Shown here piece by piece: positions 25,990 to 34,318 of a stretch of 64,000 bases of DNA. The position numbers were made by a program, and so were the translations under genes. The notes beneath the pieces are model-generated. The model saw only the letters and a list, made by a program, of their open reading frames with translations. It ran no database searches and was not told where the DNA came from. The first letter of the stretch is position 1, and each line of letters begins with the position of its first letter. The DNA comes from Nicoliella lavandulae (GTDB taxonomy: Bacteria > Bacillota > Bacilli > Lactobacillales > Lactobacillaceae). The DNA lies in assembly GCF_037546185.1 (NCBI RefSeq), contig NZ_JAWMWH010000001.1:930001-994000 (forward strand), in the 5' to 3' direction.

Positions 25990-26811
25990 ATGAATTCACA
26001 ACCAATTGGATTCATGGATTCTGGAGTGGGAGGATTAACGGTCGCAAAAGAAGTTATCGCCAAACTTCCTAATGAGTCAGTCATTTATTTTGGTGACGAA
26101 GCCAGATTACCATATGGTGAAAAAAGCCAAACAGAAATTCAAACCTTTGCAACCCAAATTGCTGATTTTCTTGTTAAAAAGCAAATTAAGTTGCTAGTGG
26201 TTGCCTGTAATACCGCAACTGCTCAAGCATTACCCTTATTAAAGCAGCACCTATCAATCCCGGTAATTGGGGTCATTGACCCAGGGAGCCAATTAGCAAT
26301 TACGACAACTCGCAATAATCGCATTGGTGTAATCGCTACAAATGGGACGGTGAATAGTCATGCCTATGAAAATGAATTAAAACACCTTGATCAAAATGCA
26401 GCGGTCTTTAGCCTAGGTTGCCCGCGCTTTATTCCAATGGTGGAGGATGGTAATTACCATTCTTCTGCTGACCAAGCAATTGTAGATATGGATGTTAAAC
26501 CCATTTTACAAAATGATATTGATACGTTGATTATGGGTTGTACGCATTACCCAATCATGCGGTCGTTGATTCAAAATGCGGTTGGCCCTAAGATTAAATT
26601 AGTTGATCCGGGGTTAGCAGTAAGTGATCAAGTGATTGAGATTTTAGATGAATTAGATTTACATGCACCACTTGATCATCAAGCAACCTATCAATTTTAT
26701 ACGACTGGCTCGGTCGATAATTTTGTTAAAATTGCACAAGATTGGTTACAAACTACAATTTCAGCACAACATGTTAACTTGAATGAATTGGAGGAATCAT
26801 TGAATGACTGA
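25990..26811 (+). CDS. murI: glutamate racemase
   Basis: Converts L- to D-glutamate for peptidoglycan. The 273-residue protein has DSGVGGLTVAKEV near the N-terminus, the first catalytic cysteine in VVACNTATA (about residue 75) and the second in MGCTHYP (about 185), so both acid-base cysteines are present. It overlaps the next gene by 8 bases (26804-26811); the murI-XTP pyrophosphatase pair is a common lactobacillar unit. Confidence 0.97.
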   Translation: MNSQPIGFMDSGVGGLTVAKEVIAKLPNESVIYFGDEARLPYGEKSQTEIQTFATQIADFLVKKQIKLLVVACNTATAQALPLLKQHLSIPVIGVIDPGSQLAITTTRNNRIGVIATNGTVNSHAYENELKHLDQNAAVFSLGCPRFIPMVEDGNYHSSADQAIVDMDVKPILQNDIDTLIMGCTHYPIMRSLIQNAVGPKIKLVDPGLAVSDQVIEILDELDLHAPLDHQATYQFYTTGSVDNFVKIAQDWLQTTISAQHVNLNELEESLND

Positions 26812-27397
26812 TTTAATTATTGCCACGAATAATCCTAATAAGGCTCGTGAATTTAAGGAAATGCTTGAACCACACGGTTTTCATATTAAAACGTTAGCTG
26901 ATTTTCCTAACATTCCACCAATTAAAGAAACGGGGACTACGTTTGAAGAAAACGCAACTATTAAAGCAAAAACGGTAGTTGATGTTACAGGGCAACCCGC
27001 TTTAGCAGATGACTCAGGATTATTAGTTCCAGCAATTAACAACGAACCTGGGGTTTATTCAGCTCGATATGCTGGTGATCATGATGATGCTGCTAATAAC
27101 CAAAAATTATTAAGTCGTTTAGCCGGCAAAAAAGACCGCAGCGCAATCTTTAGAAGCTGTCTTGTACTATTAAAGCCTAATGGAGCTAAATTAGTTGTAA
27201 ACGGCGATATTCATGGTGAAATTATTAATGAACTAAGGGGCCAAGGTGGTTTTGGCTATGATCCACTGTTCTATGTACCTCAATTTAATAAAACCATGGG
27301 TGAAATGACAGATGCACAGAAAAATGCAATTAGTCATCGTGGTCGTGCAACACAAAAATTAGTTGATCAAATTGATGCGTGGTGGCAAGCAAATTAA
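26804..27397 (+). CDS. rdgB: XTP/dITP diphosphatase (Ham1/RdgB family)
   Basis: Removes deaminated purine triphosphates (XTP, ITP, dITP) from the nucleotide pool. The 197-residue protein has ATNNPNKAREF at the N-terminus, the metal-binding ADDSGL (about residues 67-72), ARYAGD, GGFGYDPLF (about 147) and SHRGRA near the C-terminus, all family hallmarks. It is coupled to murI by an 8-base overlap. The last codons and the stop are inside the first copy of a 25-bp direct repeat (see the repeat at 27379-27431). Confidence 0.95.
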   Translation: MTDLIIATNNPNKAREFKEMLEPHGFHIKTLADFPNIPPIKETGTTFEENATIKAKTVVDVTGQPALADDSGLLVPAINNEPGVYSARYAGDHDDAANNQKLLSRLAGKKDRSAIFRSCLVLLKPNGAKLVVNGDIHGEIINELRGQGGFGYDPLFYVPQFNKTMGEMTDAQKNAISHRGRATQKLVDQIDAWWQAN

Positions 27398-27431
27398 AAA
27401 GCCAAAGTGGTGGCAAGCAAATTAAAAAGCC
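27379..27431 (+). repeat. 28-bp tandem duplication across the rdgB stop codon
   Basis: A 25-base block beginning GTGGTGGCAAGC and ending AAAAAGCC occurs at 27379-27403 and again, identical, at 27407-27431 (period 28). The first copy holds the last five codons and stop; the second is untranslated and runs into the terminator. Confidence 0.9.
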
Positions 27432-27462
27432 GAATCTGATGTAAATCAGGTTCGACTTTTTT
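27424..27462. terminator. bidirectional terminator between rdgB and mscS
   Basis: AAAAAG, CGAA and CTGAT pair with ATCAG, TTCG and CTTTTTT (small mismatches), loop GTAA. Serves the converging genes. Confidence 0.85.
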
Positions 27463-27478
27463 GGTTTAAAGAAATTGA

Positions 27479-28381
27479 TTAGTTTAATACTAATGGACTC
27501 TTTGGTAATTCGATTCCAGCATCTGAAATGGCGTCTAAGTAAAGACCCAAGAATTGGTGTTGGATGTATAGTTGTTGGCCGTTCTTAGTTTGGATGTTAA
27601 CTTGGATGCAGACGTTACCATCAGGCATGTTCGTAGCCCCCCAAACATCTGGCGCCGCAATAATATCAGGATATTTCTTAACGTATTCGTCATTAACCTT
27701 GTTAATAATTGCAACGGTCTTATCAATTGGAGTATTACCATTAACTCTAATTTGGATAATGGCTCTAGTTTCGCTCCGGTTCCGGTTAGTGATTGCTGCT
27801 ACTTGCCGGTTCGGAATGAAATTAACGTAACCATTGAAACTAGTTAGTTCAGTAGTTCTTAATCCAATTCCAGTTACGGTCCCTTCAATCGTGGATGCAT
27901 TGGAAAGGGTAATGGTTACGTATTCGCCGACATCAATTTGCTTTTCAAATAAAATAAGAAAACCAGTTACGATATCAGTAACGAAGCCTTGAGCCCCAAT
28001 CCCAATTGCCACACTGAAGATACTAGCACTGGCTAATAGGGTTCCGATTGGAACGCCGACTTCAGATAGGACGGAATAAACCCAGAAAAATACTAATCCA
28101 TATTGAAATGTATTTTTGGCAACAACGTGTAACGTTGTAATTCGCTTTGGTGAATTGTTGGCATTGTTTTTGTGGTTATATTGTTTAAATGCCTTATTAA
28201 TAAAGAATTTACCAACACGACTTACAATTAAAAAGAAAATTGAGATAATGATTAACGAAAAAATGGTGCTCGTTAAACTATTCAAAATTTTATCCCACTT
28301 AAAAGTGGCTAAGTACTTTTGGATAAACGAGCTATTCTTAGTAATCACCGATTCTGCAATTGAAAAATCAGGTGTAAACAT
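27479..28381 (-). CDS. MscS family small-conductance mechanosensitive channel
   Basis: A 300-residue membrane protein (YkuT/MscS family) that releases solutes on hypo-osmotic shock. Predicted transmembrane helices are at about residues 33-60 and 92-115, with the pore-lining Gly/Ala-rich TM3 GTLLASASIFSVAIGIGAQGFV (about 118-140), followed by the cytoplasmic beta domain (DVGEYVTITLSNASTIEGTV...) and an alpha/beta vestibule domain. GGAGGAG directly precedes ATG 28381. Transcribed toward rdgB and divergent from the ytxG-like gene; its promoter -10 lies in a perfect palindrome. Confidence 0.92.
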   Translation of the reverse strand: MFTPDFSIAESVITKNSSFIQKYLATFKWDKILNSLTSTIFSLIIISIFFLIVSRVGKFFINKAFKQYNHKNNANNSPKRITTLHVVAKNTFQYGLVFFWVYSVLSEVGVPIGTLLASASIFSVAIGIGAQGFVTDIVTGFLILFEKQIDVGEYVTITLSNASTIEGTVTGIGLRTTELTSFNGYVNFIPNRQVAAITNRNRSETRAIIQIRVNGNTPIDKTVAIINKVNDEYVKKYPDIIAAPDVWGATNMPDGNVCIQVNIQTKNGQQLYIQHQFLGLYLDAISDAGIELPKSPLVLN

Positions 28382-28400
28382 AACTAACTCCTCCTTATGT

Positions 28401-28414
28401 GAATACTAGTATTC
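28401..28414. repeat. 14-bp perfect palindrome in the mscS promoter
   Basis: GAATACTAGTATTC covers the minus-strand -10. Candidate operator. Confidence 0.7.
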
Positions 28415-28431
28415 TAACATAGTTTATCCAA
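28403..28431 (-). promoter_or_regulatory. mscS promoter
   Basis: On the minus strand TTGGAT (28426-28431), 17-base spacer, TAGTAT (28403-28408), about 22 bases before the start codon. Confidence 0.55.
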
Positions 28432-28454
28432 TATCACTTAGTAATTAACTTTAA

Positions 28455-28483
28455 TTGTCAAATATCAGTTAAAATGCTATTCT
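28455..28483 (+). promoter_or_regulatory. ytxG/ytxH promoter
   Basis: TTGTCA (28455-28460), 17-base spacer ending in TGC, TATTCT (28478-28483): near-consensus -35 with extended -10. Confidence 0.65.
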
Positions 28484-28522
28484 TAATAATAGCTTTAATA
28501 ATTTATTGGGGGAGGGATTTAC

Positions 28523-28909
28523 ATGACTGCTGGTATTATTGCTGCCTTAGCATTTTTATTATTAGTAATTTTTATTGGAGTCTTTTTATTAAAATTAGTG
28601 ACGACTTTAAATGAAGTAAATCAAAGTCTAAAATCATTAACTGATGATGTTGATGTAATTTCTAGTCAGACTGAAAAGGTATTGGCTAGTTCTAATACAA
28701 TGCTTAAAGACTTAAATGACAAGGTTAATACGATCGATCCTGTATTCCAAGCCGCTGCTGACTTGGGTGTTAGTGTTTCTGAATTAAATGATTCTACTAA
28801 GAACCTTACTAGTCGCGTTAAAAATGGCGGTAAGTTAAGCTTAGGGACTACGATTTTAAGTCGTGTTGGAAATGCATTCATTGGTAAAAAGAAAAAGAGT
28901 AAAAAATAA
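28523..28909 (+). CDS. ytxG: DUF948 membrane protein (YtxG-like)
   Basis: A 128-residue protein with one N-terminal transmembrane helix (about residues 4-28), a heptad-like helical region (LNEVNQSLKSLTDDVDVISSQTEKV...) and a basic end (KKKKSKK). The DUF948 family is found upstream of ytxH-type genes in Firmicutes and is associated with general stress in Bacillus; the molecular role is unknown. GGGGGAGGG precedes ATG 28523. Cotranscribed with the next gene. Confidence 0.86.
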   Translation: MTAGIIAALAFLLLVIFIGVFLLKLVTTLNEVNQSLKSLTDDVDVISSQTEKVLASSNTMLKDLNDKVNTIDPVFQAAADLGVSVSELNDSTKNLTSRVKNGGKLSLGTTILSRVGNAFIGKKKKSKK

Positions 28910-28930
28910 TCATTTTTAGGGGTGTTAATT

Positions 28931-29401
28931 ATGAGTAAAAAAGCTGGATTTGGATTTGGTTTATTTGTTGGACTTGCTGGAGCTGCAGCATACGTTGCAT
29001 TTAAGCGCTTAGATCCATCAAAACAAAAAGAAATTGTAAATAAGGTGAATGATACTGCTCATGATCTTAAGGACCGTGCAGTTGATTATGCATTTTATGC
29101 AAGTGACGCACTTTCAGATACTAAAGATGCGTTAAGTCAAAAGACTAACGAAGTATCAGAAAATGCTAAACAAGCTTTCAATAGTGCATCTGATAAAATT
29201 AACGATCATTTCCAAGAAGCAAGCGATGATGATAATGACAAGAGTCATTCTACTCAATTTCATACCGCTGCTGACCGCCTTCGTGACGAATTAGGTAATA
29301 CATCAGAAGATGCTCAAGATGATATTGTCGTAAATGCTGACGATGTCTTCAAGAATGATAAAAAAGTGGAAACATTCTATCCAAATGGAACTTCCAAATA
29401 A
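28931..29401 (+). CDS. ytxH: YtxH family protein
   Basis: A 156-residue protein with an N-terminal Gly-rich hydrophobic segment (KKAGFGFGLFVGLAGAAAYVAFK) and a long amphipathic, LEA-like helical part (VNDTAHDLKDRAVDYAFYASDALSDTKDALS...), then an acidic tail. Function not established; the family is linked to stress response and the cell envelope. ATG 28931 is preferred to the GTG at 28922 because the AGGGG ribosome binding site overlaps the latter. In other Firmicutes this pair often neighbours ccpA, as here. Confidence 0.85.
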   Translation: MSKKAGFGFGLFVGLAGAAAYVAFKRLDPSKQKEIVNKVNDTAHDLKDRAVDYAFYASDALSDTKDALSQKTNEVSENAKQAFNSASDKINDHFQEASDDDNDKSHSTQFHTAADRLRDELGNTSEDAQDDIVVNADDVFKNDKKVETFYPNGTSK

Positions 29402-29421
29402 GATAGCTTCAATCAATGATC

Positions 29422-29453
29422 GGTCCTAAACAATTCCTGTTTAGGGCTTTTTT
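29422..29453 (+). terminator. terminator after ytxH
   Basis: CCTAAACA/TGTTTAGG stem with 5-base loop and T-run. Confidence 0.88.
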
Positions 29454-29462
29454 ATTTTTAAA

Positions 29463-29491
29463 TTGATTGCCATAGTGATATTTGTTATATT
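29463..29491 (+). promoter_or_regulatory. ccpA promoter
   Basis: TTGATT (29463-29468), 17-base spacer ending TGT, TATATT (29486-29491), an extended -10. Confidence 0.7.
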
Positions 29492-29504
29492 TATTTTATA
29501 GGAT

Positions 29505-29518
29505 TGAAAGCGCTATTA
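29505..29518 (+). promoter_or_regulatory. cre site (CcpA operator)
   Basis: TGAAAGCGCTATTA matches the cre consensus TGWAARCGYTWNCW at 13 of 14 positions. It lies about 7 bases downstream of the predicted transcription start, a position that suggests roadblock autoregulation of ccpA. Confidence 0.75.
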
Positions 29519-29540
29519 TACAGAAAAGGAAGGCTATTTC

Positions 29541-30542
29541 ATGGAAAAACAGACGGTTACCATATACGACGTTGCTAGAGAAGCGCATGTTTCAATGGCG
29601 ACTGTATCCAGAGTAGTGAATGGCAATAATAATGTTCGTGAAAAAACGCGTAATAAAGTATTAAGTGTAATTCAAAAATTAAATTATCACCCCAATGCGG
29701 TTGCTAGAGGCCTCGCCAGCAAAAAGACCACTACGGTGGGGGTTATTATCCCAGATGTTTCAAACGTCTATTTCGCAGAATTAGCCCGGGGTATCGATGA
29801 TATTGCAGCAATGTATAGCTATAATATCATTTTAGCTAATTCTGATGGTAATCAGGATAAGGAACTAAAAGTATTTAATAATTTAATGAGTAAGCAAGTG
29901 GATGGAATCGTCTTTATGGGCAAGGATGTGACGCCCCAACTAAGAACGGCGTTTCAACATGCTAATGTCCCGTTAGTTTTAGCTGGAACCATCAGTAAAC
30001 AACAAATTGAACCCAGTGTGAATATTGACTATCATGGTGCAATTGCAGAGGCAGTAACCAGTTTAGTGCGATCAGGCTGTCATGAAATTGGATTAGTGTG
30101 TGGTTCGCTAGATTATTCAATTAACGCTGATTATCGACTAACTGGCTTTAAAGCAGGCTTAGCCGCTAACCAGTTAACTTTTGATGATAATTATGTTTAT
30201 CAAACTGACGAAAGTTATCGATCCGGATATCAGTTAGCACCTAAGCTAATTGATCAGGGCCTTAAATCAGTGATCGTTAGTGATGATGAATTAGCAGCCG
30301 GGATTTTGAATGGCTTGACGGATGCGGGTGTGAGCGTACCAAATGACTTTCAAATTTTAACTGGTAATGATACTAAGTTGACCGAAATCGTTCGCCCGCA
30401 GTTATCATCGATCGTGCAGCCACTATACGATATTGGAGCGGTTTCGATGCGTTTATTAACTAAGTTTATGGATCGAGATAACGTTGCTCAAATTAATGTG
30501 GTGTTACCACATCGAATCGTGAACCGGGATTCAACTAAATAG
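29541..30542 (+). CDS. ccpA: catabolite control protein A
   Basis: LacI-family global regulator of carbon catabolite control; acts with HPr-Ser-P at cre sites. The 333-residue protein has the N-terminal HTH TIYDVAREAHVSMATVSRVVNG (about residues 7-28), hinge helix PNAVARGLASKK, and the periplasmic-binding-protein-like core with NVYFAELARGIDD. The AAGGAAGG ribosome binding site is about 8 bases upstream. A cre site in its own leader indicates autoregulation. In lactobacilli with PTS-based catabolite repression this is the main regulator; the presence of hprK cannot be seen here. Confidence 0.95.
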   Translation: MEKQTVTIYDVAREAHVSMATVSRVVNGNNNVREKTRNKVLSVIQKLNYHPNAVARGLASKKTTTVGVIIPDVSNVYFAELARGIDDIAAMYSYNIILANSDGNQDKELKVFNNLMSKQVDGIVFMGKDVTPQLRTAFQHANVPLVLAGTISKQQIEPSVNIDYHGAIAEAVTSLVRSGCHEIGLVCGSLDYSINADYRLTGFKAGLAANQLTFDDNYVYQTDESYRSGYQLAPKLIDQGLKSVIVSDDELAAGILNGLTDAGVSVPNDFQILTGNDTKLTEIVRPQLSSIVQPLYDIGAVSMRLLTKFMDRDNVAQINVVLPHRIVNRDSTK

Positions 30543-30556
30543 GGGGAAATTAGCTG

Positions 30557-31114
30557 ATGAAATCAAACGAAGCACTATTGATTATTGACTACACGAATGA
30601 CTTTGTAGCAGATAAGGGCGCATTGACTTGCGGTAAACCAGCACAATTATTGGATCAATCAATTGTAGACTTGGCCAATGAATTACATTCACAAGGCGCT
30701 TGGATTTATTTACCGACTGATGTCCATAAACCTAATGATCCGTATCATCCAGAAAGTAAATTATATCCGCCCCATAATGAACGTGATTCATGGGGCCGAG
30801 AATTATATGGGCACGTAAATGATTGGTATCAAGCTAATCGATTCGATGAAAAAGTACACCTTTTTGATAAAACGCGGTACAGTTCATTTGCGGGGACCGA
30901 TTTAGATTTACGATTACGGGAACGTAAAGTTGATACCTTACACTTAACGGGGGTTTGTACCGATATTTGTGTATTGCATACTGCTGTCGAAGCTTACAAT
31001 CGGTGCTATAATTTAATTATCCATCGAAGCTGTGTAGCAACATTGTCTGATGAAGCCCAAGCGTGGGCCTTGAACCATTTTAAGAATTGCTTAGGCGCAA
31101 AAGTGGTGGAATAA
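30557..31114 (+). CDS. isochorismatase-family cysteine hydrolase (probable nicotinamidase)
   Basis: A 185-residue cysteine hydrolase. The catalytic triad is visible: Asp in LLIIDYTNDF (about residue 11), Lys in FDKTRYSSF and Cys in GVCTDICVLHTA (about 137-148). DVHKPNDPYHPES may carry metal ligands of nicotinamidases. Likely role: nicotinamide to nicotinic acid (PncA-type) in NAD salvage, though another amide or isochorismate-like substrate cannot be excluded. GGGGGAA lies upstream; it starts 14 bases after ccpA and may be cotranscribed with it. Confidence 0.82.
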   Translation: MKSNEALLIIDYTNDFVADKGALTCGKPAQLLDQSIVDLANELHSQGAWIYLPTDVHKPNDPYHPESKLYPPHNERDSWGRELYGHVNDWYQANRFDEKVHLFDKTRYSSFAGTDLDLRLRERKVDTLHLTGVCTDICVLHTAVEAYNRCYNLIIHRSCVATLSDEAQAWALNHFKNCLGAKVVE

Positions 31115-31125
31115 AGGTTGCTACC

Positions 31126-31154
31126 TTGATTAGCTTTTTGGATATTGCTATAAT
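31126..31154 (+). promoter_or_regulatory. yebC promoter
   Basis: TTGATT (31126-31131), 17-base spacer ending TGC, perfect TATAAT (31149-31154). Confidence 0.8.
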
Positions 31155-31199
31155 TATGTATGTGTAATTTTAGGATAAAAAGAGAGGAGTGCTTAATTT

Positions 31200-31934
31200 A
31201 TGTCAGGACATTCAAAATGGCATAACATCCAGGGACGTAAAGGTGCTCAAGATGCTAAGCGTGGAAAGATTTTCCAAAAGATATCACGTAACTTATACCA
31301 AGCTGCTAAGGCTGGTGGTGTTGACCCAGACGGTAACCCCCAACTACGGCTAGAAATGGACAAGGCTAAGGCTGCTAATATGCCAAAAGCTAACGTTCAA
31401 CGTGCTTTAGACAAGGCTTCCGGTGTTGGTGGAGCTAAGTTCGAAGAAATCACTTATGAAGGTTATGGACCAGGTGGAACTGCCGTAATGGTTTCCGCTT
31501 TAACTGATAACAAGAATCGGACTGCATCAGCAGTTCGTTCTGCATTTACTCATCATGGTGGTTCATTGGGTGCTTCTGGTTCAGTGGCATTCCAATTCGA
31601 CCGAAAAGGTTACATTGTAATTCTTCGTGATGGATTAGACGTTGATGAAGACACAATGTTAATGGACGCATTGGATGCAGGTGCTGATGATATGAAGGCT
31701 AGTGATGATCGTTTTGAAATCTTTACTGACCCATCATCAATGACTGCAGTTCGGGATGCACTTCAAGATAAGTACAATTTAGATACTGCTGAAGTTAAGA
31801 TGATTCCTAACACCCCAACTGATGTTCCTTCAGATAAGATTTCTCAATACACTGGTTTAATTGATGAATTATCTGAAAACGATGATATTCAAGATATCTA
31901 CGAAGCAGCTAAATTACCAGACGACGTTGAATAA
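31200..31934 (+). CDS. yebC: YebC/PmpR family regulatory protein
   Basis: A 244-residue YebC-family protein with the N-terminal signature MSGHSKWHNIQGRKGAQDAK and the central YGPGGTAVMVS...DNKNRTASAVRSAFTHHGG. Members were described as DNA-binding regulators; recent work links YebC-type proteins to translation of proline-rich motifs. GAGGAG lies upstream and a strong promoter drives it alone. Codon use fits a well-expressed gene. Confidence 0.92.
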   Translation: MSGHSKWHNIQGRKGAQDAKRGKIFQKISRNLYQAAKAGGVDPDGNPQLRLEMDKAKAANMPKANVQRALDKASGVGGAKFEEITYEGYGPGGTAVMVSALTDNKNRTASAVRSAFTHHGGSLGASGSVAFQFDRKGYIVILRDGLDVDEDTMLMDALDAGADDMKASDDRFEIFTDPSSMTAVRDALQDKYNLDTAEVKMIPNTPTDVPSDKISQYTGLIDELSENDDIQDIYEAAKLPDDVE

Positions 31935-31947
31935 TTAAACGTCAATT

Positions 31948-31986
31948 AAAATTCCTGATCAATTATATTGATCAGGAATTTTTTTT
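31948..31986 (+). terminator. yebC terminator
   Basis: Perfect 14-bp stem (31949-31962 with 31968-31981), 5-base loop and T-run. Confidence 0.92.
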
Positions 31987-32045
31987 ACATAAAAAACTAA
32001 ATGCCAGCTTTTAATCCGTATTTAATGATTAAAGGAGGGCATCAA

Positions 32046-33026
32046 GTGGAAATTAAAACATTAATTGATCAAATGATCTTAGATGCGTATCGTAAACAGG
32101 CTGCAGATATTTACGTGGTGCCAGTTGCCAATAAGTATCAAGTTCAATTTCATTTAAATAATCAAATTAACCCGTATCAATCGGTGTCTAGACAATGTGG
32201 TAGTAAAATTGTGAATTATTTTAAGTACAACGGCAATATGTTAATTAGTGAACATCGTCGTCCACAAATTGGGGCCATGGAATGGCGTAGGGGTTCAGCA
32301 CATTGCTATCTGCGGTTTTCAACGGTCGGTGATTTTAAATCCCGTGAAGCGATTGTTGTGCGCCTAATTTATCCATTGGCAGTGCAATCAAATCAATTCT
32401 TAAACCCTGATCAATATGAACAATTGAAGCGCCGGACGATTCAACGGGGACTAATGGTTTTTGCGGGACCGACTGGATCTGGGAAAACGACCACGATTTA
32501 TCAACTAGCACGTGAATACAGTAGCTCGCAAATGGTCATGAGTATTGAAGACCCAGTCGAAGTATATGAGCCAAGCTTTTTACAATTGCAGGTCAATAGT
32601 GATGCTGATATGAGTTATCAAGAGTTATTAAAAGTGGGATTGCGAAACCGACCTGATATTTTTATTATTGGTGAAATTAGGGATGCCAATACGGCCCAAG
32701 CAGCCGTACAAGCAGCTTTGAGTGGGCACTTAGTATTAACAACGCTACATGCTAAACACCCCTTGGGAGTAGTAGAACGCTTACTTAACTTGGGGGTTGG
32801 CTTAGATTATTTGAAACAGGCATTAAATATGGTTGCTTACCAACGACTATTGCAAACTCCAGATAATGGTTTTGCTGCGTTGTTGAATACAGTCACTTCT
32901 GAACAAATTTTTGAAGATGCATTGGCTCCTAAAGCCGTCTTAGAGTGTTGGCAGGCATCGTTAAATCAGCTAGTCGCTCAAAAACAAATTATGGATTCAG
33001 AACGGGAGCGTATTTGGCATGGGTAA
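32046..33026 (+). CDS. comGA: competence pilus ATPase ComGA
   Basis: GspE/PilB-type ATPase that powers the competence pseudopilus. The 326-residue protein has Walker A GPTGSGKTT (about residues 139-147), an Asp box (SIEDPVE), Walker B (IFIIGEIRDANTAQAAVQAALSGH) and the His box HLVLTTLHAK. No N-terminal N1E domain, typical of ComGA. The start is GTG 32046, preceded by AAAGGAGGG at 32031-32039; an earlier in-frame ATG at 32001 has no ribosome binding site and is inconsistent with that site. I found no clear promoter or ComX-type cin-box in the 60 bases after the yebC terminator. Confidence 0.92.
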   Translation: MEIKTLIDQMILDAYRKQAADIYVVPVANKYQVQFHLNNQINPYQSVSRQCGSKIVNYFKYNGNMLISEHRRPQIGAMEWRRGSAHCYLRFSTVGDFKSREAIVVRLIYPLAVQSNQFLNPDQYEQLKRRTIQRGLMVFAGPTGSGKTTTIYQLAREYSSSQMVMSIEDPVEVYEPSFLQLQVNSDADMSYQELLKVGLRNRPDIFIIGEIRDANTAQAAVQAALSGHLVLTTLHAKHPLGVVERLLNLGVGLDYLKQALNMVAYQRLLQTPDNGFAALLNTVTSEQIFEDALAPKAVLECWQASLNQLVAQKQIMDSERERIWHG

Positions 33027-34005
33027 ACGATTATCAGTTAAGCACCAATTATCATTTTTAGATTCAATTTATTCACTGCTGCAAAACGGTTTCTCCATTA
33101 AGGAGGCAATCGACTTATTAGTGCAATTACGACCAGATGATACTTTGGTTCAGACCACCCAATCACGATTAGCAGCCGGTGACTCGTTTGCAGAAGCAAT
33201 TCAGGGGTATTTTTCAGTGAATATGGTGAATCAAATCAAGATTGCTGAACGCCATGGTCATTTAAAAATGGCACTTGGTGAAATTAAACGGTTCATTAGT
33301 CATCGTCAGCAACAACAAGGTAAGTTATTGGCCATTTTAACGTACCCAATTTTTTTACTATGTTTGTTAGTCATGATTATCATCGGCATTCGCTTATTTG
33401 TAACGCCCCAATTAACGATGATGGACTCAGGGCCTGCCAGCCAATCATTATCGTGGCAGTGGGGATTATTATTAATTGCGCCGATTTTACTGATTGGTTT
33501 TGGAATCTATTGGTTCAGCCAAAAGGATATACTAGCGCGCACTGAAATATTAACTCGACTGCCGTTAATTGGTGGGTTATTTCGGGACTACTATGCCTAT
33601 TATTTTGCTAGTAATGTTTCGTTATTATTAGCCAGTGGATTAGAAGCCCGTTCGATTGCTAATCTAATGCAGCAATTTGAATCACGGTCATTGTTTAAAG
33701 TAGTGGGCGATGAATTGGCTGCAGCACTTCAAGTCGGGCATTCAATTGGTAGCATTATTAAGCAGCATGGCTTTTTGCCAAATGATGCGGCCCTCTTTTT
33801 TGACCGTGGTGATGCCATCAGTGTGATTGCTCGAAAACTAGATGTTTACGCAAAGTGGTCGTTCGATCGAATGTGGAAACGTTCGCAGCGATTAATTGCA
33901 ATCGTACAACCGTTAGTATTTTTAATCATTGGAGCCGTAATTGTTGGAACTTATTTGAACATGTTATTACCAATGTATGACACATTAAGTGAGGTTTATA
34001 AATAA
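33019..34005 (+). CDS. comGB: competence pilus membrane protein ComGB
   Basis: Polytopic T2SSF/PilC-type platform protein of 328 residues. Two T2SSF domains: one around residues 10-130 (LSFLDSIYSLLQNGFSIKEAIDLLVQL) and one after the membrane helix (FASNVSLLLASGLEARSIANLM). Hydrophobic helices lie at about 112-132, 153-170 and 300-320. It overlaps comGA by 8 bases and lies upstream of the pseudopilins. Confidence 0.9.
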   Translation: MGKRLSVKHQLSFLDSIYSLLQNGFSIKEAIDLLVQLRPDDTLVQTTQSRLAAGDSFAEAIQGYFSVNMVNQIKIAERHGHLKMALGEIKRFISHRQQQQGKLLAILTYPIFLLCLLVMIIIGIRLFVTPQLTMMDSGPASQSLSWQWGLLLIAPILLIGFGIYWFSQKDILARTEILTRLPLIGGLFRDYYAYYFASNVSLLLASGLEARSIANLMQQFESRSLFKVVGDELAAALQVGHSIGSIIKQHGFLPNDAALFFDRGDAISVIARKLDVYAKWSFDRMWKRSQRLIAIVQPLVFLIIGAVIVGTYLNMLLPMYDTLSEVYK

Positions 34006-34006
34006 A

Positions 34007-34318
34007 ATGAAAATTAATTTTAAGCGCCATCGTGATGCATTCACACTAATTGAGATGACAATTGTCCTATTTATTATTTCATTGTTAATTTTAATCATTA
34101 TTCCGAATTTAAATAATCAACGTAATAACGCTAAATCAATCCATGGTAATGCGATGGAATCAGTGATTCAAACGCAAATTGATAGCTATTTAAATGAAAA
34201 TAACGAGGATAATGTTAGCTATGACGTACTACTTAGTAAAGGGTATTTAAATGAGCGTCAAGTTAAGCAGGCCCAACAAAATGGCATTAAAATCATTAAT
34301 AATAATGCACAAAAGTAA
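34007..34318 (+). CDS. comGC: competence major pseudopilin ComGC
   Basis: A 103-residue type IV pilin-like protein. The prepilin site reads RDA|FTLIEMTIV, with Glu at +5, followed by the hydrophobic helix LFIISLLILIIIPNL; ComC should cleave and methylate it. This is the major subunit of the competence pseudopilus. ATG 34007 is one base after the comGB stop; a GTG at 33989 in the same frame overlaps comGB and would add six residues. GAGG at 33991-33994 is the likely ribosome binding site. Confidence 0.9.
   Translation: MKINFKRHRDAFTLIEMTIVLFIISLLILIIIPNLNNQRNNAKSIHGNAMESVIQTQIDSYLNENNEDNVSYDVLLSKGYLNERQVKQAQQNGIKIINNNAQK

Noticed and set aside
26804..26811. Possible murI frameshift at the overlap with the XTP pyrophosphatase gene
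   Set aside because: Both proteins are full length with complete motifs; the 8-base overlap is ordinary coupling.
31987..32045. ComX/SigH-type cin-box before comGA
   Set aside because: I looked for TACGAATA-like sequences; only weak resemblance (CCGTATTT) is present, so no promoter class is claimed.
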